A stretch of 64,000 nucleotides of DNA from DASSUW01 sp963730535 (GTDB lineage: Bacteria; Actinomycetota; Thermoleophilia; Solirubrobacterales; Solirubrobacteraceae), in NCBI GenBank assembly GCA_963730535.1, contig CAVSRU010000007.1, positions 248,001-312,000 on the forward strand, given 5' to 3'. Shown piece by piece: positions 23,571 through 33,124 of this stretch (the first letter of the stretch is position 1; each line of letters opens with the position of its first letter). The notes beneath the pieces are model-generated. The model made no database searches and was not told the origin of the DNA. It worked only from the letters and a program-made list of their open reading frames with translations. The position numbers and the translations under genes were made by a program.

Positions 23571-24897
23571 GCCTGCCGCGCCGGCGCTCGGTGACCCCCG
23601 AGATCGACCTCGCGGACATCCAGGGCGACGTCCTGCGCGGCTACACCTACCCGTGCGCGGCCTACCTGTTCCTGCGAGGTCGTCGACCCCGAGCGCATGC
23701 GGGCGCTGATGCGGCGGATGCTGCCCCAGGTGAGCACGGCCGAGCCGTGGCCGGGCGGCCCACCGCCGACGGCGCTGCACGCGGCGTTCACGTACGCCGG
23801 GCTCGCGGCCTTGGAGCTGCCGGAGGCGCTGCTCGCGACGTTCCCGGACGAGTTCCGCGAGGGCATGGCGGCGCGCGCGGAGCGGCTCGGCGACCGCGGT
23901 CCGAGCGCGCCCTCGAACTGGGAGCCGGGTCTCGGGACCGGCGAGGCGCACGTGCTCGTCACGCTCTACGGCGTCGACGAGCAGCGGCTCGAGCAGGCGC
24001 GCGAGGCGCTGCGCGGGGTCGGGGCCGCTGGTGCGATCAAGATCGTGCACGAGCAGCGGGCGGCGGCGCTCGCGGGCTCGCGCGACCACTTCGGCTTCGT
24101 CGACGGGATCGCGCAGCCGGCGATCAAGGGCAGCGGGGTGGCGCCGCGGCCCGGCGACGGCCTGGCCGACGGGCGGCGGCTGGCGGCCGGTGCGGACCGG
24201 CGAGTTCCTGCACGGCTACGAGGACGAGGACGGGCTGCTGCCCGCCGCCCCCGGGGCGCCCTTCGACCGCAACGGGACGTTCGCCGTCTACCGCAAGCTG
24301 CACATGGACGTGGCGGCGTTCCGGCGCTTCGTGGCCGACGCCGGGCGCGAGTTCCCGGGCGGCCCGGAGCTGCTGGCGGCCAAGCTCGTCGGCCGCCGGC
24401 CCGACGGCACGCCGCTCGTGACCTCGCGGGGGATCAACGACTTCTCGTACGCCGCCGACCCTGACGGCCTGCAGTGCCCGCTCGGCGCCCACATCCGGCG
24501 CGCCAACCCGCGCGACGCGCCGGGGTTCTTCGACGGGCGGCTCTCGAGCCGCCACCGGCTGATCCGCCGCGGCCGCTCCTACGGCCCGCCGCTCGCGCCC
24601 GGGGCGCTGGAGGACGACGGCGTCGACCGCGGCCTCGTCTTCGTCTGCTTCAACGCCAGCATCTGGCGCCAGTTCGAGACCGTCCAGGCGCTCTGGATCG
24701 ACGACGGCGACCCCTTCGGCCTGGGGCCCGACAAGGACTTCCTCGTCGGCGAGCCGCACGGGACGGAGGGCAAGATGACGATCCAGGGCCACCCGCCGTT
24801 CTTCCTCAAGCCGCAGCCGCGCTTCGTGACGATGCGGGGCGGCGAGTACCTCTTCCGGCCGAGCATGAGCGGCCTGCGCCGGCTCGCCGGGGCGTGA
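23567..24897 (+). pseudogene. DyP-type heme peroxidase, interrupted by two frameshifts
   Basis: The family markers are clear: DIQGDVLRGY at the start, FGFVDGIAQPAIKG (the GxxDG distal motif) and CPLGAHIRRANPRD (proximal His). It is a roughly 440-aa fungal-like DyP without Tat signal. The frame shifts near 23674 (LFLR to EVVDPERM) and again near 24170-24182 (GLADG to GGWRPVRTGEF); both are net +1. All segments have normal codon bias, so the breaks look recent or artefactual. It should oxidise phenols or lipidic substrates with peroxide and closes the five-gene operon. Confidence 0.75.
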
Positions 24898-24928
24898 CGC
24901 CCTGCCGCCTCGACGGCGGCAGGGCGTC
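24896..24928. terminator. Bidirectional hairpin terminator
   Basis: A perfect 14-bp inverted repeat (24896-24909 and 24915-24928) with a 5-nt loop starts within the DyP stop codon and ends just before the stop of the opposing gene, so it can serve both convergent transcripts. Confidence 0.8.
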
Positions 24929-24935
24929 CCGCTGC

Positions 24936-26459
24936 TCACGGACCGTTTGTCGACGCGGTCGTGGCGAAGACGTCCGTGCGGTTCGCGAGGTTGCCGCTGT
25001 TGGCGCGGACGTGGAACGGCTTGAACCCTGGCCTGAGCCCACTGCCGGCGAAGTCGAGCCCCGCGTAGTCGCCGACGAAGTAGCCGAGCGCGTCAGGCGC
25101 CGTCGTCATGTCGAACGAGACGCTGCCGACCCGCTCCTCCGTCCAGCTCATCCCTCCGTTGGTCGACCGCAGCAGCCACACGTCGGTGGTGAGCGGCGGC
25201 GTCGTCGCCGGATTGTCGAAGCGGAAGTCGTAGTGCTGGACCGCCACCGTGCCGTTGTCCGCCACCCGGGGGGTCGCCGTGAAGGCCTGGTTGACGCCGC
25301 CGGCGGTGCTGATGCGCCGCGTGGCCGACCAGGTCCGCCCGCCGTCGGTCGACCGCGAGAACGCGATCTGCTCCTCGCCGGTGAAGCGGTCGTCCTGCCA
25401 CACCACGTAGAGCGCCCCGCTGTTGTCGTCCACCGCGATCTGCGGGATCAGGTCGCCCGTCCGGACGGCGTGGCCGTCGGCCGGATCCGTCACCCCGTCG
25501 GTGATCATCTGGTCGATCAGGATCGGCGCCGACCAGGTGTCGCCCTTGTTCGTCGAGCGCATCACCGCCGCGGTGAAGCCGCGGTTGCGGTGGACCCCGA
25601 CGTTGCGGATGAGGTTGAACAGCATCACCAGATCGCCGTTGGGAAGCACGACGATCTGGTTGCCGATCGTCTGCGCCTTGTTGCCCGGATTGAGGATCGG
25701 CTTGACCACGTCGTACGAGGCGCCGTTGTCGTCCGAGCGGGCGAACCAGGCCAGCGAGCGGAACGCCGCCGCACGGACGCCGGCCCGCGCGCTCGCGTTG
25801 TCGCTGGGAGCCACGATCCGCTGCCACGTGACGTAGACGAACCGCGAGTCGGTCGGATCCGCGGTCAGCGTCTCCTTGTCGTTGAAGAAGTTGGCCCGGT
25901 CGTCGAACTTGACCACCACCGGGTCCTCCCAGTTCGCGCCCTTGTCGAAGGAGCGCGAGGTCAGCACCGCGTTGGCGAAGTTCGAGTCGTTGATCCCCAG
26001 CGCCACCTGGTGTGAGACGCCGTTCGGGGAGAACGACAGCCACGGATCGGTCGCTCGCTCGAAGTTGCCGCCGTTGGCCGCGTTGCCGCCGGTGCAGCGG
26101 CTGAACTTGGCCTGGCCGGTGTCAGACGCGGGGCTGATCGGCGGGATCGCCCACGTCGTGCCGCCGTTGAGGGAGTAGGCGCTCAGGTTCCCGCTCGACC
26201 CGCCGTTCGACCAGCGGTCCTGCTGCCAGTTGCCCACGATGTTGTTCGCGTCGGCGAGGTTCACGTCCACCCACGGCTCGACCTCGGCGTTGCGAAAGAC
26301 CGTGCCGGTCTGAGGAGCGCCCTCGCAGCCGGCCGCGAACGGACTCGGGCCGCTCACCAGCGTGAGCGGATCGACGGCCGCCGTGGCGGTGGCTGGAGCT
26401 GCCGCGGCGCCGACCAGCAAGGCCGCGACCAGCGTACGGCGGGCGGAGGATCTGAGCAT
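24936..26459 (-). CDS. Secreted BNR/Asp-box repeat protein, sialidase-fold
   Basis: The 507-aa product has a signal peptide (RRTLVAALLVGAAAAPATATA) and at least five Asp-box repeats: SLNGGTTW, SFDKGANW, STNKGDTW, STDGGRTW, STNGGMSW. These make a six-bladed propeller as in sialidases and Vps10-like proteins. The Arg triad of a true neuraminidase is not obvious, so catalytic activity is open. ATG 26459 is preceded by GAAAGAGGG at good spacing. It is a single gene with its own promoter region and a shared terminator. Confidence 0.8.
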   Translation of the reverse strand: MLRSSARRTLVAALLVGAAAAPATATAAVDPLTLVSGPSPFAAGCEGAPQTGTVFRNAEVEPWVDVNLADANNIVGNWQQDRWSNGGSSGNLSAYSLNGGTTWAIPPISPASDTGQAKFSRCTGGNAANGGNFERATDPWLSFSPNGVSHQVALGINDSNFANAVLTSRSFDKGANWEDPVVVKFDDRANFFNDKETLTADPTDSRFVYVTWQRIVAPSDNASARAGVRAAAFRSLAWFARSDDNGASYDVVKPILNPGNKAQTIGNQIVVLPNGDLVMLFNLIRNVGVHRNRGFTAAVMRSTNKGDTWSAPILIDQMITDGVTDPADGHAVRTGDLIPQIAVDDNSGALYVVWQDDRFTGEEQIAFSRSTDGGRTWSATRRISTAGGVNQAFTATPRVADNGTVAVQHYDFRFDNPATTPPLTTDVWLLRSTNGGMSWTEERVGSVSFDMTTAPDALGYFVGDYAGLDFAGSGLRPGFKPFHVRANSGNLANRTDVFATTASTNGP

Positions 26460-26551
26460 GATGCCCTCTTTCCTCGAGCGGCCCCGGCCTCCCACGGCCG
26501 AAGGTCCGCGGTAGCCCGACCCTACCGCGTTGCGAGGAGGTGAGCCAGGCC

Positions 26552-28720
26552 CTACACGGGCTCCTTGGGCCTGGGCGCCTCCGCGGTCGCCTCGGCGGCC
26601 GGACCGGCGCTCCGCGCCAGCCGTGACGGCCACCAGCTGCGGTCGCCGACCACCGTGATGATCGCGGGCACGAGCATGCTGCGCACGATGAACGTGTCGA
26701 CCAGCACGCCGAACGCCACCACCGTCCCGAGCTCGACGAGGATCGTGATCGGGAGCATGGCCAGGACCGCGAACGTGCCGGCCAGGATGATCCCCGCGCT
26801 GGTGATCACCGGCCCGGTGGTGACGAGCGCGCGCAGGGCGCCTCGCCGGGTCCCGATCCGCTCCGCCTCCTCGCGGACGCGGTCCATCAGGAAGATGTTG
26901 TAGTCGACCCCCAGCGCGACCAGGAAGATGAAGCTGAAGATCGCCAGGCTGGGATCGAAGCCGCTCTCGTCGAGCACGGTCGTGAAGAACACGAGGCACA
27001 CGCCGAAGATGCCGAAGAACGACAGGATCACCGAGCCGATCAGGTAGAGCGGCGCGATGATCGCCCGCAGGAGCGCGATCAGCGTCAGGAAGATCACGAG
27101 CAGCACCAGCGGCACGATGAGCTGCGCATCGCGCTGAGCGCCGTCGCGGTAGTCGCCCATGATCGCGGACACGCCGCCGACGTAGCCCTGCAGCTCCGGT
27201 GCCAGTGGGGCGAGCGCATCGCGCATCTCGTCGGTGCGGTCGAGCGCCGCGTTGCTGTACGGGTCGTCGGGGAACGCGACGTTGAACGCGGCCGCCCGTC
27301 CGTCCTCGGACTGCGCGAACGGCTCGGTGATCGTGCCGATGTCGGGCACCTCCTCCAGCGCGTCCTGCGCGGCCGTGATGTCGCCGTCCTGGATCGGGCC
27401 GTCGCGCCGGTCGATGATCACCGTCGACGGGCCGAGCGCTCCCTCCGGGAAGCTCGCCTTCAGGGTGTCGTAGCCGTCGGTGCCCTCGGTCGCGTTGCGG
27501 AAGGCGCCGAGCATGGTCGCCTCCTCGTCGTACTGCGTGACCCCGATCGCGCCGACCAGGAACACGGCGACGACCGCGCCGATCGTGAACACCGGCCGGC
27601 GGGTGACCGCGCGGCCCAGCCGCGCCCAGCGCGAGTCGCCCTCCTCGGGCGCCTCGTCCGGGACGAAGGTGGGGTCGAAGACCGCTCGCTTGCTCGGCCA
27701 GAAGCCGCGGCGGCCGACGATCGCGAGGATCGCCGGGAGCAGCGTCAGGCTCGCCGCCATGACGATGAAGATCCCGATCGCGTTCACCGGGCCGACGGTC
27801 CGGGTGGAGGCCAGCTCGGCGACGATCAGCACGAGCATCGCGGCGATCACGGTGCCGGCGCTGGCCATGATCGCCGGCGCCGCACGCGGCATCGCGATCC
27901 GGATCGCCTGGTGCTTGTCTTCGTGGGTGTGCAGCTCCTCGACGTATCTGGACACGAGCAGCAGGCAGTAGTCCGTGCCGGCGCCGAACATCAGCACCAG
28001 CAGCAGCGACGTCGAGATGCTGGTGACCTGGAGCCCGGAGTCGGCGAACACCTTGATCGCGCCGCTCGCGATCACGTAGGCGATGATCACGACGACGAGC
28101 GGGATCACCGCGAGCAGCGGCGACCGGTAGATCAGCAGGAGCAGCACGAGCACGAGCAGGCCGGTGACGAGCAGCAGGGTCACGTCGGCGGACTCGAAGG
28201 CGTGCCGGAGGTCGGTCTCCAGCGCCGCAGGGCCGGTGACTTCGGCGGTCAGCCCGGAACCGCCGTTGGCGACCTCGCGCACGTCCTCGATCAGCGTGTT
28301 GATGTCCTGCTGGCGGGTGGCGTTGATGGGGATGACCGTGAACGCCGTCGTGCCGTCCTCCGACACCAGGCCCTCGGGCGAGTCGCCCTCGAACGGCGCG
28401 ACCGGCGGCAGCACGAACTCGACGCCCGCGATCTCCTCGGCCTCGGACAGGATCGCCTGCTGGTCGGCGTCGGTCAGCCCGCCCTCACGGTGGTAGACGG
28501 CCACCGCCGAGGTGGTCTGGCCGCCGGGGAAGCGCTCCTCGATGACCTTGTCGGCGACGATCGCGTCGGCGTCGTCGGGCAGGAAGCTCGAGATGCGGTC
28601 CTCGGTCACGTCGGTGAGCTGACCGGGCAGCGTGCTGACCGCGAACAGCAGCAGCCAGAACCCGACCACGTACCACTTCGTCCGTCGCCCACCCGCCCAC
28701 CCGGCGATGGTCTTCAGCAT
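26552..28720 (-). CDS. MMPL-family RND transporter
   Basis: The 722-aa protein repeats the MMPL architecture: N-terminal helix (KWYVVGFWLLLFAVST), loop, helix bundle with FGAGTDYCLLLVSRYVEE, loop, second bundle with VALGVDYNIFLMDRVREE. The conserved Asp-Tyr pairs are present, so proton-driven export is expected. It is the last gene of a five-gene operon (33008 to 26552) and starts 4 nt after the stop of the SRPBCC gene. It is only distantly similar by eye to the MMPL at 17924-20062, so they are not recent duplicates. Confidence 0.9.
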   Translation of the reverse strand: MLKTIAGWAGGRRTKWYVVGFWLLLFAVSTLPGQLTDVTEDRISSFLPDDADAIVADKVIEERFPGGQTTSAVAVYHREGGLTDADQQAILSEAEEIAGVEFVLPPVAPFEGDSPEGLVSEDGTTAFTVIPINATRQQDINTLIEDVREVANGGSGLTAEVTGPAALETDLRHAFESADVTLLLVTGLLVLVLLLLIYRSPLLAVIPLVVVIIAYVIASGAIKVFADSGLQVTSISTSLLLVLMFGAGTDYCLLLVSRYVEELHTHEDKHQAIRIAMPRAAPAIMASAGTVIAAMLVLIVAELASTRTVGPVNAIGIFIVMAASLTLLPAILAIVGRRGFWPSKRAVFDPTFVPDEAPEEGDSRWARLGRAVTRRPVFTIGAVVAVFLVGAIGVTQYDEEATMLGAFRNATEGTDGYDTLKASFPEGALGPSTVIIDRRDGPIQDGDITAAQDALEEVPDIGTITEPFAQSEDGRAAAFNVAFPDDPYSNAALDRTDEMRDALAPLAPELQGYVGGVSAIMGDYRDGAQRDAQLIVPLVLLVIFLTLIALLRAIIAPLYLIGSVILSFFGIFGVCLVFFTTVLDESGFDPSLAIFSFIFLVALGVDYNIFLMDRVREEAERIGTRRGALRALVTTGPVITSAGIILAGTFAVLAMLPITILVELGTVVAFGVLVDTFIVRSMLVPAIITVVGDRSWWPSRLARSAGPAAEATAEAPRPKEPV

Positions 28721-28724
28721 CTCG

Positions 28725-29168
28725 TCAACCTGCCTCTTCCACGCGCTTGCGCAGCGCTTCGTTGAAGGCGTCGTAGCCGCGATACAGCTGCGCCTCGAGA
28801 TTCGTCGCGAACATCACCGGCGTCAACCAGCCCGAGCACTCCTCGGACATGACGAACAGCACGCCCCCGTCGCGGGGCTCGATCTGGAAGGCGCGATCGA
28901 CGTCGAAGACGCCGGGCCGGCCGAGCGTGGCCAGCCAGCGCAGCTCGCGGTTCGGCTCGACGACGGTCACCCGCGGGCGGAACGTCATCCGCATCCCGTG
29001 GTCGAGCTGCAGGCGGATCTTGAGCCGCTCGCCCTCCTCGAGCCGTCCCTCAGCCTGCCGCACGAACGGGTTCCAGCTCGGGAACGACGCGAAGTTGGTC
29101 ATCTCCGCCCAGACGCGCTCCGCCGGGGCGTTGATGACGGTCTCGGTCTTGATCAGGCGACTGCCCAC
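28725..29168 (-). CDS. SRPBCC-family (START-like) lipid-binding protein
   Basis: The 147-aa protein has the polyketide-cyclase/SRPBCC pattern: TVINAPAERVWAEMTNFASFPSWNPF at the start and a long C-terminal helix (EAQLYRGYDAFNEALRKRVEE). These proteins hold hydrophobic ligands in a deep pocket. It starts at GTG 29168, overlapping the hydrolase gene by 16 nt, and lies between that enzyme and the MMPL transporter, where a lipid carrier would make sense. Confidence 0.85.
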   Translation of the reverse strand: MGSRLIKTETVINAPAERVWAEMTNFASFPSWNPFVRQAEGRLEEGERLKIRLQLDHGMRMTFRPRVTVVEPNRELRWLATLGRPGVFDVDRAFQIEPRDGGVLFVMSEECSGWLTPVMFATNLEAQLYRGYDAFNEALRKRVEEAG

Positions 29169-30310
29169 TGCTGCTCAGCCGCCGGCGCGGCCACCGGCCC
29201 CGAGTGGCGCCGGATGAAGTCGAGCATGTCGGGGAAGCAGTCGCGCGCGACGTCCTTCCCCATGAACACGTCCTGGTGGCCGTAGCCGGGGAAGATCTTG
29301 AGCTCGTGCTGGTCGCAGCCGAGCGCGCGCAGGCGCTCGTGGCAGACGATGTTCGAGTCAGCGAACACCTTGTTGTCGGCGCCGGTCGTGAGCAGCACCG
29401 GCGTCTCGATCTCGCGCGCGTATGCGAAATAGTCGTCGGGCAGCGCGGCGTGCTCCGGCTTGCCCATCTCGTACTTGAGCGGCCGGCTGCCGGCCTGGAG
29501 CATCTTGGTGACGTGCCGGTAGTAGTGCATGCTCGTCGCGCCGTAGAGGTCGCCGCCGCGGCGGTGCGTGACGTCGGCCAGGTTCTCGTGGCTGTAGAGG
29601 GCCGGCCAGCCGGTGCCCCACATCAGGCTGAGCATGTGGCAGGCGGGCACGTCGCACTCCCGGTGGAAGAACGACACGCCCTTCGAGAAGAGCTTGCCCC
29701 GGGTCAGCGTCGGGTCGTCCGCCCAGCGCGGGTTCAGGTTCGGGAACCCGAGCACGTGCTCGATCATCCCCGGCGCGGAGCGCAGCTTGAGCTTCGACCA
29801 CTTCGGCACCCGCGGCGTCAGCCCGACGCTGTTGGCGACGACGCTGGTGACACCGGTCACCGCCTTGCCGAACAGGCTCATCATGAAGGTGACCGAGCCG
29901 AGGCAGTGGGCGATCACGTGCAGGCGCCGGTCGCCGACGTGCTCGCGGATGATGTCGATCGCCGGCGGATAGTCGTACAGCGCGATGTCGTCGAACGAGT
30001 ACCGGTGCGGGAACAGGTTGTACGAGTGCCGGTTGCTCATCCGCATGTCCAGGCACCACACGTCCGTGTAGCCGTTGTCGAGCAGATAGCTGACGAGGTT
30101 GTAGTGCTCGGGCATGACGAACATGTCCGTCGACGTCGTCAGCCCGTGGATGATCAGCACCGAGTCGCCCGCCTGGTGGGCGGGCGGGGCCGTTTCCCGG
30201 TTGAACCGGAGCATGCTGAGGCCCAGCCCGTCGCCGGTGGAGAAGTAGTGCGTGGTGACCTCGGCGTCACGCACGCCCTCCAGCGTGTAAAGGGGGATCT
30301 CGCGCGTCAC
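29153..30310 (-). CDS. Alpha/beta hydrolase with a cysteine nucleophile (AHCLGS)
   Basis: The 385-aa protein carries an oxyanion-hole HGL at 55-57 and the nucleophile elbow AHCLGS, with Cys136 in place of Ser. His345 (PGYGHQDVFMG) and Asp in TTGADNKVF complete a triad. It is the second such enzyme in the window; compared with the one at 20114-21151 it is more divergent in sequence but has the same order of motifs, and both end in a D(V/C)F helix. GTG 30310 overlaps the upstream stop (GTGA). Acyl-transfer or esterase action on a lipid made by the neighbouring oxidase is likely. Confidence 0.82.
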   Translation of the reverse strand: MTREIPLYTLEGVRDAEVTTHYFSTGDGLGLSMLRFNRETAPPAHQAGDSVLIIHGLTTSTDMFVMPEHYNLVSYLLDNGYTDVWCLDMRMSNRHSYNLFPHRYSFDDIALYDYPPAIDIIREHVGDRRLHVIAHCLGSVTFMMSLFGKAVTGVTSVVANSVGLTPRVPKWSKLKLRSAPGMIEHVLGFPNLNPRWADDPTLTRGKLFSKGVSFFHRECDVPACHMLSLMWGTGWPALYSHENLADVTHRRGGDLYGATSMHYYRHVTKMLQAGSRPLKYEMGKPEHAALPDDYFAYAREIETPVLLTTGADNKVFADSNIVCHERLRALGCDQHELKIFPGYGHQDVFMGKDVARDCFPDMLDFIRRHSGPVAAPAAEQQWAVA

Positions 30311-31773
30311 GACGAGGTCTCCTGAAGCGCCGCGATGGGCGCCGCGCCGTTGCCCGCGGCCCGCCGGCGCTCGGCGTGCCGGGCGTTCGGGTCGACCTTC
30401 GCGCGCTTGTCGGGATCCTTGGTCGTGCGCGTGTGCATGTACTTGTACGCGTTGTTCTCGATCACGATGTCGTCGAACTTCTCGACGATCTCGTCCAGCA
30501 GCTCGCGGGTCATCTTCTCGGGGTGTACGCCCGTGTAGAACATGAGCTCGCAGAAGCGGTCCTGGCCGTCGCGCGCCAGGTAGTCGGAGCGGATGCTCTT
30601 CACGTAGACCGACAGGAACGTGAAGCAGCCGTGGGAGTCGCGATAGCCGTCGAGCAGACCCCACAGGCGCCGGAACAGCTCCTCGTAGCGATCGAGCGGG
30701 CCGAGCACGATCAGCATGCGCGTCGGGTCGCCGACGGTCGAGTCGAGCACCTTGTCGGTGAAGAACTCGATGTTCTTGATCGACGCGTACTTGGGGCTCA
30801 GCATCACGCCGCCCATGCCCACGTACTTGAGGGCCATGTCGAGCTTCTCCGGCAGGTTGCCGGCCGCGCGGCCGATGCCGTGGAGCACGCCATAGGAACT
30901 GGTGTTGCGGGCCTTGCGGACGGCGGTCTGCGACGTCTCCTTGTAGGCGGAGAACTGGCCGATCCCGAGGTGCTTGCCGCCGGGGAACTTGAAGTCGACC
31001 CAGACGCCCCGCTCCATCATCACGTCGCCGGGCTCCTCGATGATCGGCTTCGTGCCGGCGATGAACTCATCCATCGAGCGGTAGTGATCCTGGTGGTTCT
31101 CCCAGATCGTCCGGTACTTGTCGATCCGAATGAGCCGCAGCGTCACCTCGGTGATCACGCCGTGGCGGCCGAGCCCGGCGAGCAGGCTGTAGAAGTCCTC
31201 GCTGTTGTCCTCGCGGCTGCAGCGCTTGATCTCGCCGTCCCAGTCGACGAACTCCAGCGCCAGCACGTTGTCGATGAACATGCCGAACCGGTGGGAGGCG
31301 GGGCTGATGCCGCCGACCGACGCGAACCCGCCGACGGTGATGTCGCGGTGGTCGCCGATGATCGGCAGCCCGAGGCCGAGATGCGCGAGGTGGTCGTCGA
31401 TCAGCGCGCTGATCGCGCCGCCCTGCACCGTTGCCGTGAGGTTCTCCTCGTCCACGTCGAGGATCTGGTCCATGCCCTGCATGAGCATCACGGCGCCGCG
31501 GTCGGCGAGCACGAGGTCGTTGCTGGAGTGCCCCTTGCTGCGGATCCGCAGCTCCTGGCCGAGCTCCTTGCACTCGCGCACGGCCTTGGCCACATCCTCC
31601 GGGCTCCGCGGCAGGTACGCCTTGAACGGGTACTTGGGCTCGATCGACGGGTCGCCGATCCGCTCCCAGTCGTAGCCGAGGCTGTCGATGCTGTCGTGCG
31701 AGAACGTCTCGTGGCTCTCGATCTTCCCGCGCCAGGTCGTGGACGCGGTCTTCAGCGTGCGCTTTTCAGCCAT
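30307..31773 (-). CDS. FAD-binding oxidoreductase of the VAO/FAD_binding_4 family
   Basis: The 488-aa enzyme has the PP-loop RSKGHSSND, followed by IGDHRDITVGGFASVGGISP and GLGRHGVITEVTLRL, which together form the FAD-binding module of the vanillyl-alcohol-oxidase superfamily. It looks closest to sugar-lactone or DprE1-type oxidases, but the substrate domain is not recognisable. No signal peptide. Its ATG shares one base with the stop of the membrane protein upstream and its stop overlaps the hydrolase start. Confidence 0.82.
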   Translation of the reverse strand: MAEKRTLKTASTTWRGKIESHETFSHDSIDSLGYDWERIGDPSIEPKYPFKAYLPRSPEDVAKAVRECKELGQELRIRSKGHSSNDLVLADRGAVMLMQGMDQILDVDEENLTATVQGGAISALIDDHLAHLGLGLPIIGDHRDITVGGFASVGGISPASHRFGMFIDNVLALEFVDWDGEIKRCSREDNSEDFYSLLAGLGRHGVITEVTLRLIRIDKYRTIWENHQDHYRSMDEFIAGTKPIIEEPGDVMMERGVWVDFKFPGGKHLGIGQFSAYKETSQTAVRKARNTSSYGVLHGIGRAAGNLPEKLDMALKYVGMGGVMLSPKYASIKNIEFFTDKVLDSTVGDPTRMLIVLGPLDRYEELFRRLWGLLDGYRDSHGCFTFLSVYVKSIRSDYLARDGQDRFCELMFYTGVHPEKMTRELLDEIVEKFDDIVIENNAYKYMHTRTTKDPDKRAKVDPNARHAERRRAAGNGAAPIAALQETSS

Positions 31774-33008
31774 CAGGCTCCCTCAGTGAGAACTTGCTGT
31801 TCGGAGACCGCTCCGGAGAACGGCGTGAAGACGAGCATCGACATCGCCCAACCCAGCCCAGCGGTGGTGGCGAGCACGCCGACCCAAAGCGTCGCCGCCC
31901 ATCCGAGCCCGTCCTGAAGCACCTCGACGCAGAGGAAGAACAGCGCCCACATCGCGGGTGGCATGAGCGCGGCGAACAGCCGCACGCGGCCGACGGGGGT
32001 GGGCCCGGGCTTCCCGGCGAAGCGGGCGAGCAGCAGGTCACCGACCACGCCAGTGAGGACCAGTGCCGGGATCAACTCGGCCTCGCGGTACTCGCTGAGC
32101 ATCGGCCACAGGAGCGCGAGGAAGGTGCACATCACCGTCAGCGAGCCGGCCGGGATCACCCAGCGGCGGCGCAGGAGCAGGATGCCGCCCATCAGCGCAA
32201 CGGTGAACAGCAGGATCCCGGCCACGCCGAGGTGGGTGCTGAAGAAGTAGTAGGGGAACGCCTCGTCGCCGTAGTGCGTGAGCGCGCGTGACAGTCCCTC
32301 CGTGTGGACGGCGTCGGCGCCCGGGGCGAACGCATCGGTGCGGCCCGCGATGTCGTCCTGGAACGCCTGCGTCATCGCCACGCCGCCCCCGTAGAACGGC
32401 ACGATCTGGTGGACCACGAACAGCATCGCGGCGATCACGGAGGTCATGGAGAGCACGGCGGGCAGGAACTCGCGCAGCGCGGGCGCGATCATGTCGCGCC
32501 GCTGCCAGGCCGACGCCACCGGGATCGCAGCGAGCATCGCGCCCGCGTAGAAGAGGCCCTGGTGCGGCGGGCTGTACGTCGAGTCGATCTGGTTCTCGAA
32601 GCCGTACGCCTCGTGCCACATGAAGTCGACCGGGCCGGCGATGGCGGCCAGCGGCAGCGCCACGAACGCCAGCGCGTAGCCGCGCGGGACGGCGGAGAAG
32701 TCGAGGTCGTCGGTGCCCTTCTGGTAGCGCAGCAGGACGATCGCGATCCACACGCCGAGACCGACGAGCCCGGCGTACATGGCGATGTGCGGCGGCGACC
32801 AGAACTCGTCGACGCCCGTGAGGTTGTTGTGACGGAGCCCGTCCCAGAACAGCGCGACGAGGGTGAACACTCCCAAGAAGACCGTGACCGCGTCCTCTCG
32901 CAGCGTGGTGTGCGGCCGAGGTCGACCGCTGATCCTCAGGGTCGGCAGCCAGCGGACGGGGGTGTACGTCTTTCCGGTCTCGCCGGTCGTCTTGAGCGCT
33001 TGGCCCAC
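31773..33008 (-). CDS. Polytopic membrane protein, first gene of the second lipid-type operon
   Basis: The 411-aa protein has about ten transmembrane helices. Helix-end motifs SPPHIAMYAG and SPPHQGLFYAG repeat, with DFMWHEAYGFENQ between them, so three His and several acids line one face and could bind a metal or heme. No family name is certain. GTG 33008 is preceded by AGAAGGGA. It begins an operon with FAD oxidase, hydrolase, SRPBCC protein and MMPL. Confidence 0.7.
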   Translation of the reverse strand: MGQALKTTGETGKTYTPVRWLPTLRISGRPRPHTTLREDAVTVFLGVFTLVALFWDGLRHNNLTGVDEFWSPPHIAMYAGLVGLGVWIAIVLLRYQKGTDDLDFSAVPRGYALAFVALPLAAIAGPVDFMWHEAYGFENQIDSTYSPPHQGLFYAGAMLAAIPVASAWQRRDMIAPALREFLPAVLSMTSVIAAMLFVVHQIVPFYGGGVAMTQAFQDDIAGRTDAFAPGADAVHTEGLSRALTHYGDEAFPYYFFSTHLGVAGILLFTVALMGGILLLRRRWVIPAGSLTVMCTFLALLWPMLSEYREAELIPALVLTGVVGDLLLARFAGKPGPTPVGRVRLFAALMPPAMWALFFLCVEVLQDGLGWAATLWVGVLATTAGLGWAMSMLVFTPFSGAVSEQQVLTEGA

Positions 33009-33124
33009 GTGTTCCCTTCTCTCTGTCCTCGTTGCGCTTCAGGTGCGCCCGCTGCGCCCCGCGCCTGGCAACCGTAAACCGGGTCGATGGGGCGGCGCAA
33101 GAGCATCTGGCCAGATATACAGAG

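Noticed and set aside
21500..24200. Programmed ribosomal frameshifting in the DyP operon
   Set aside because: No slippery heptamer or following pseudoknot is apparent at the shift sites, and three shifts in one operon plus others elsewhere make recoding unlikely.
24936..26459. Calling the BNR protein a neuraminidase
   Set aside because: The Asp-box repeats are clear, but the Arg triad and RIP-type motif of sialidases were not found, so only the fold is claimed.
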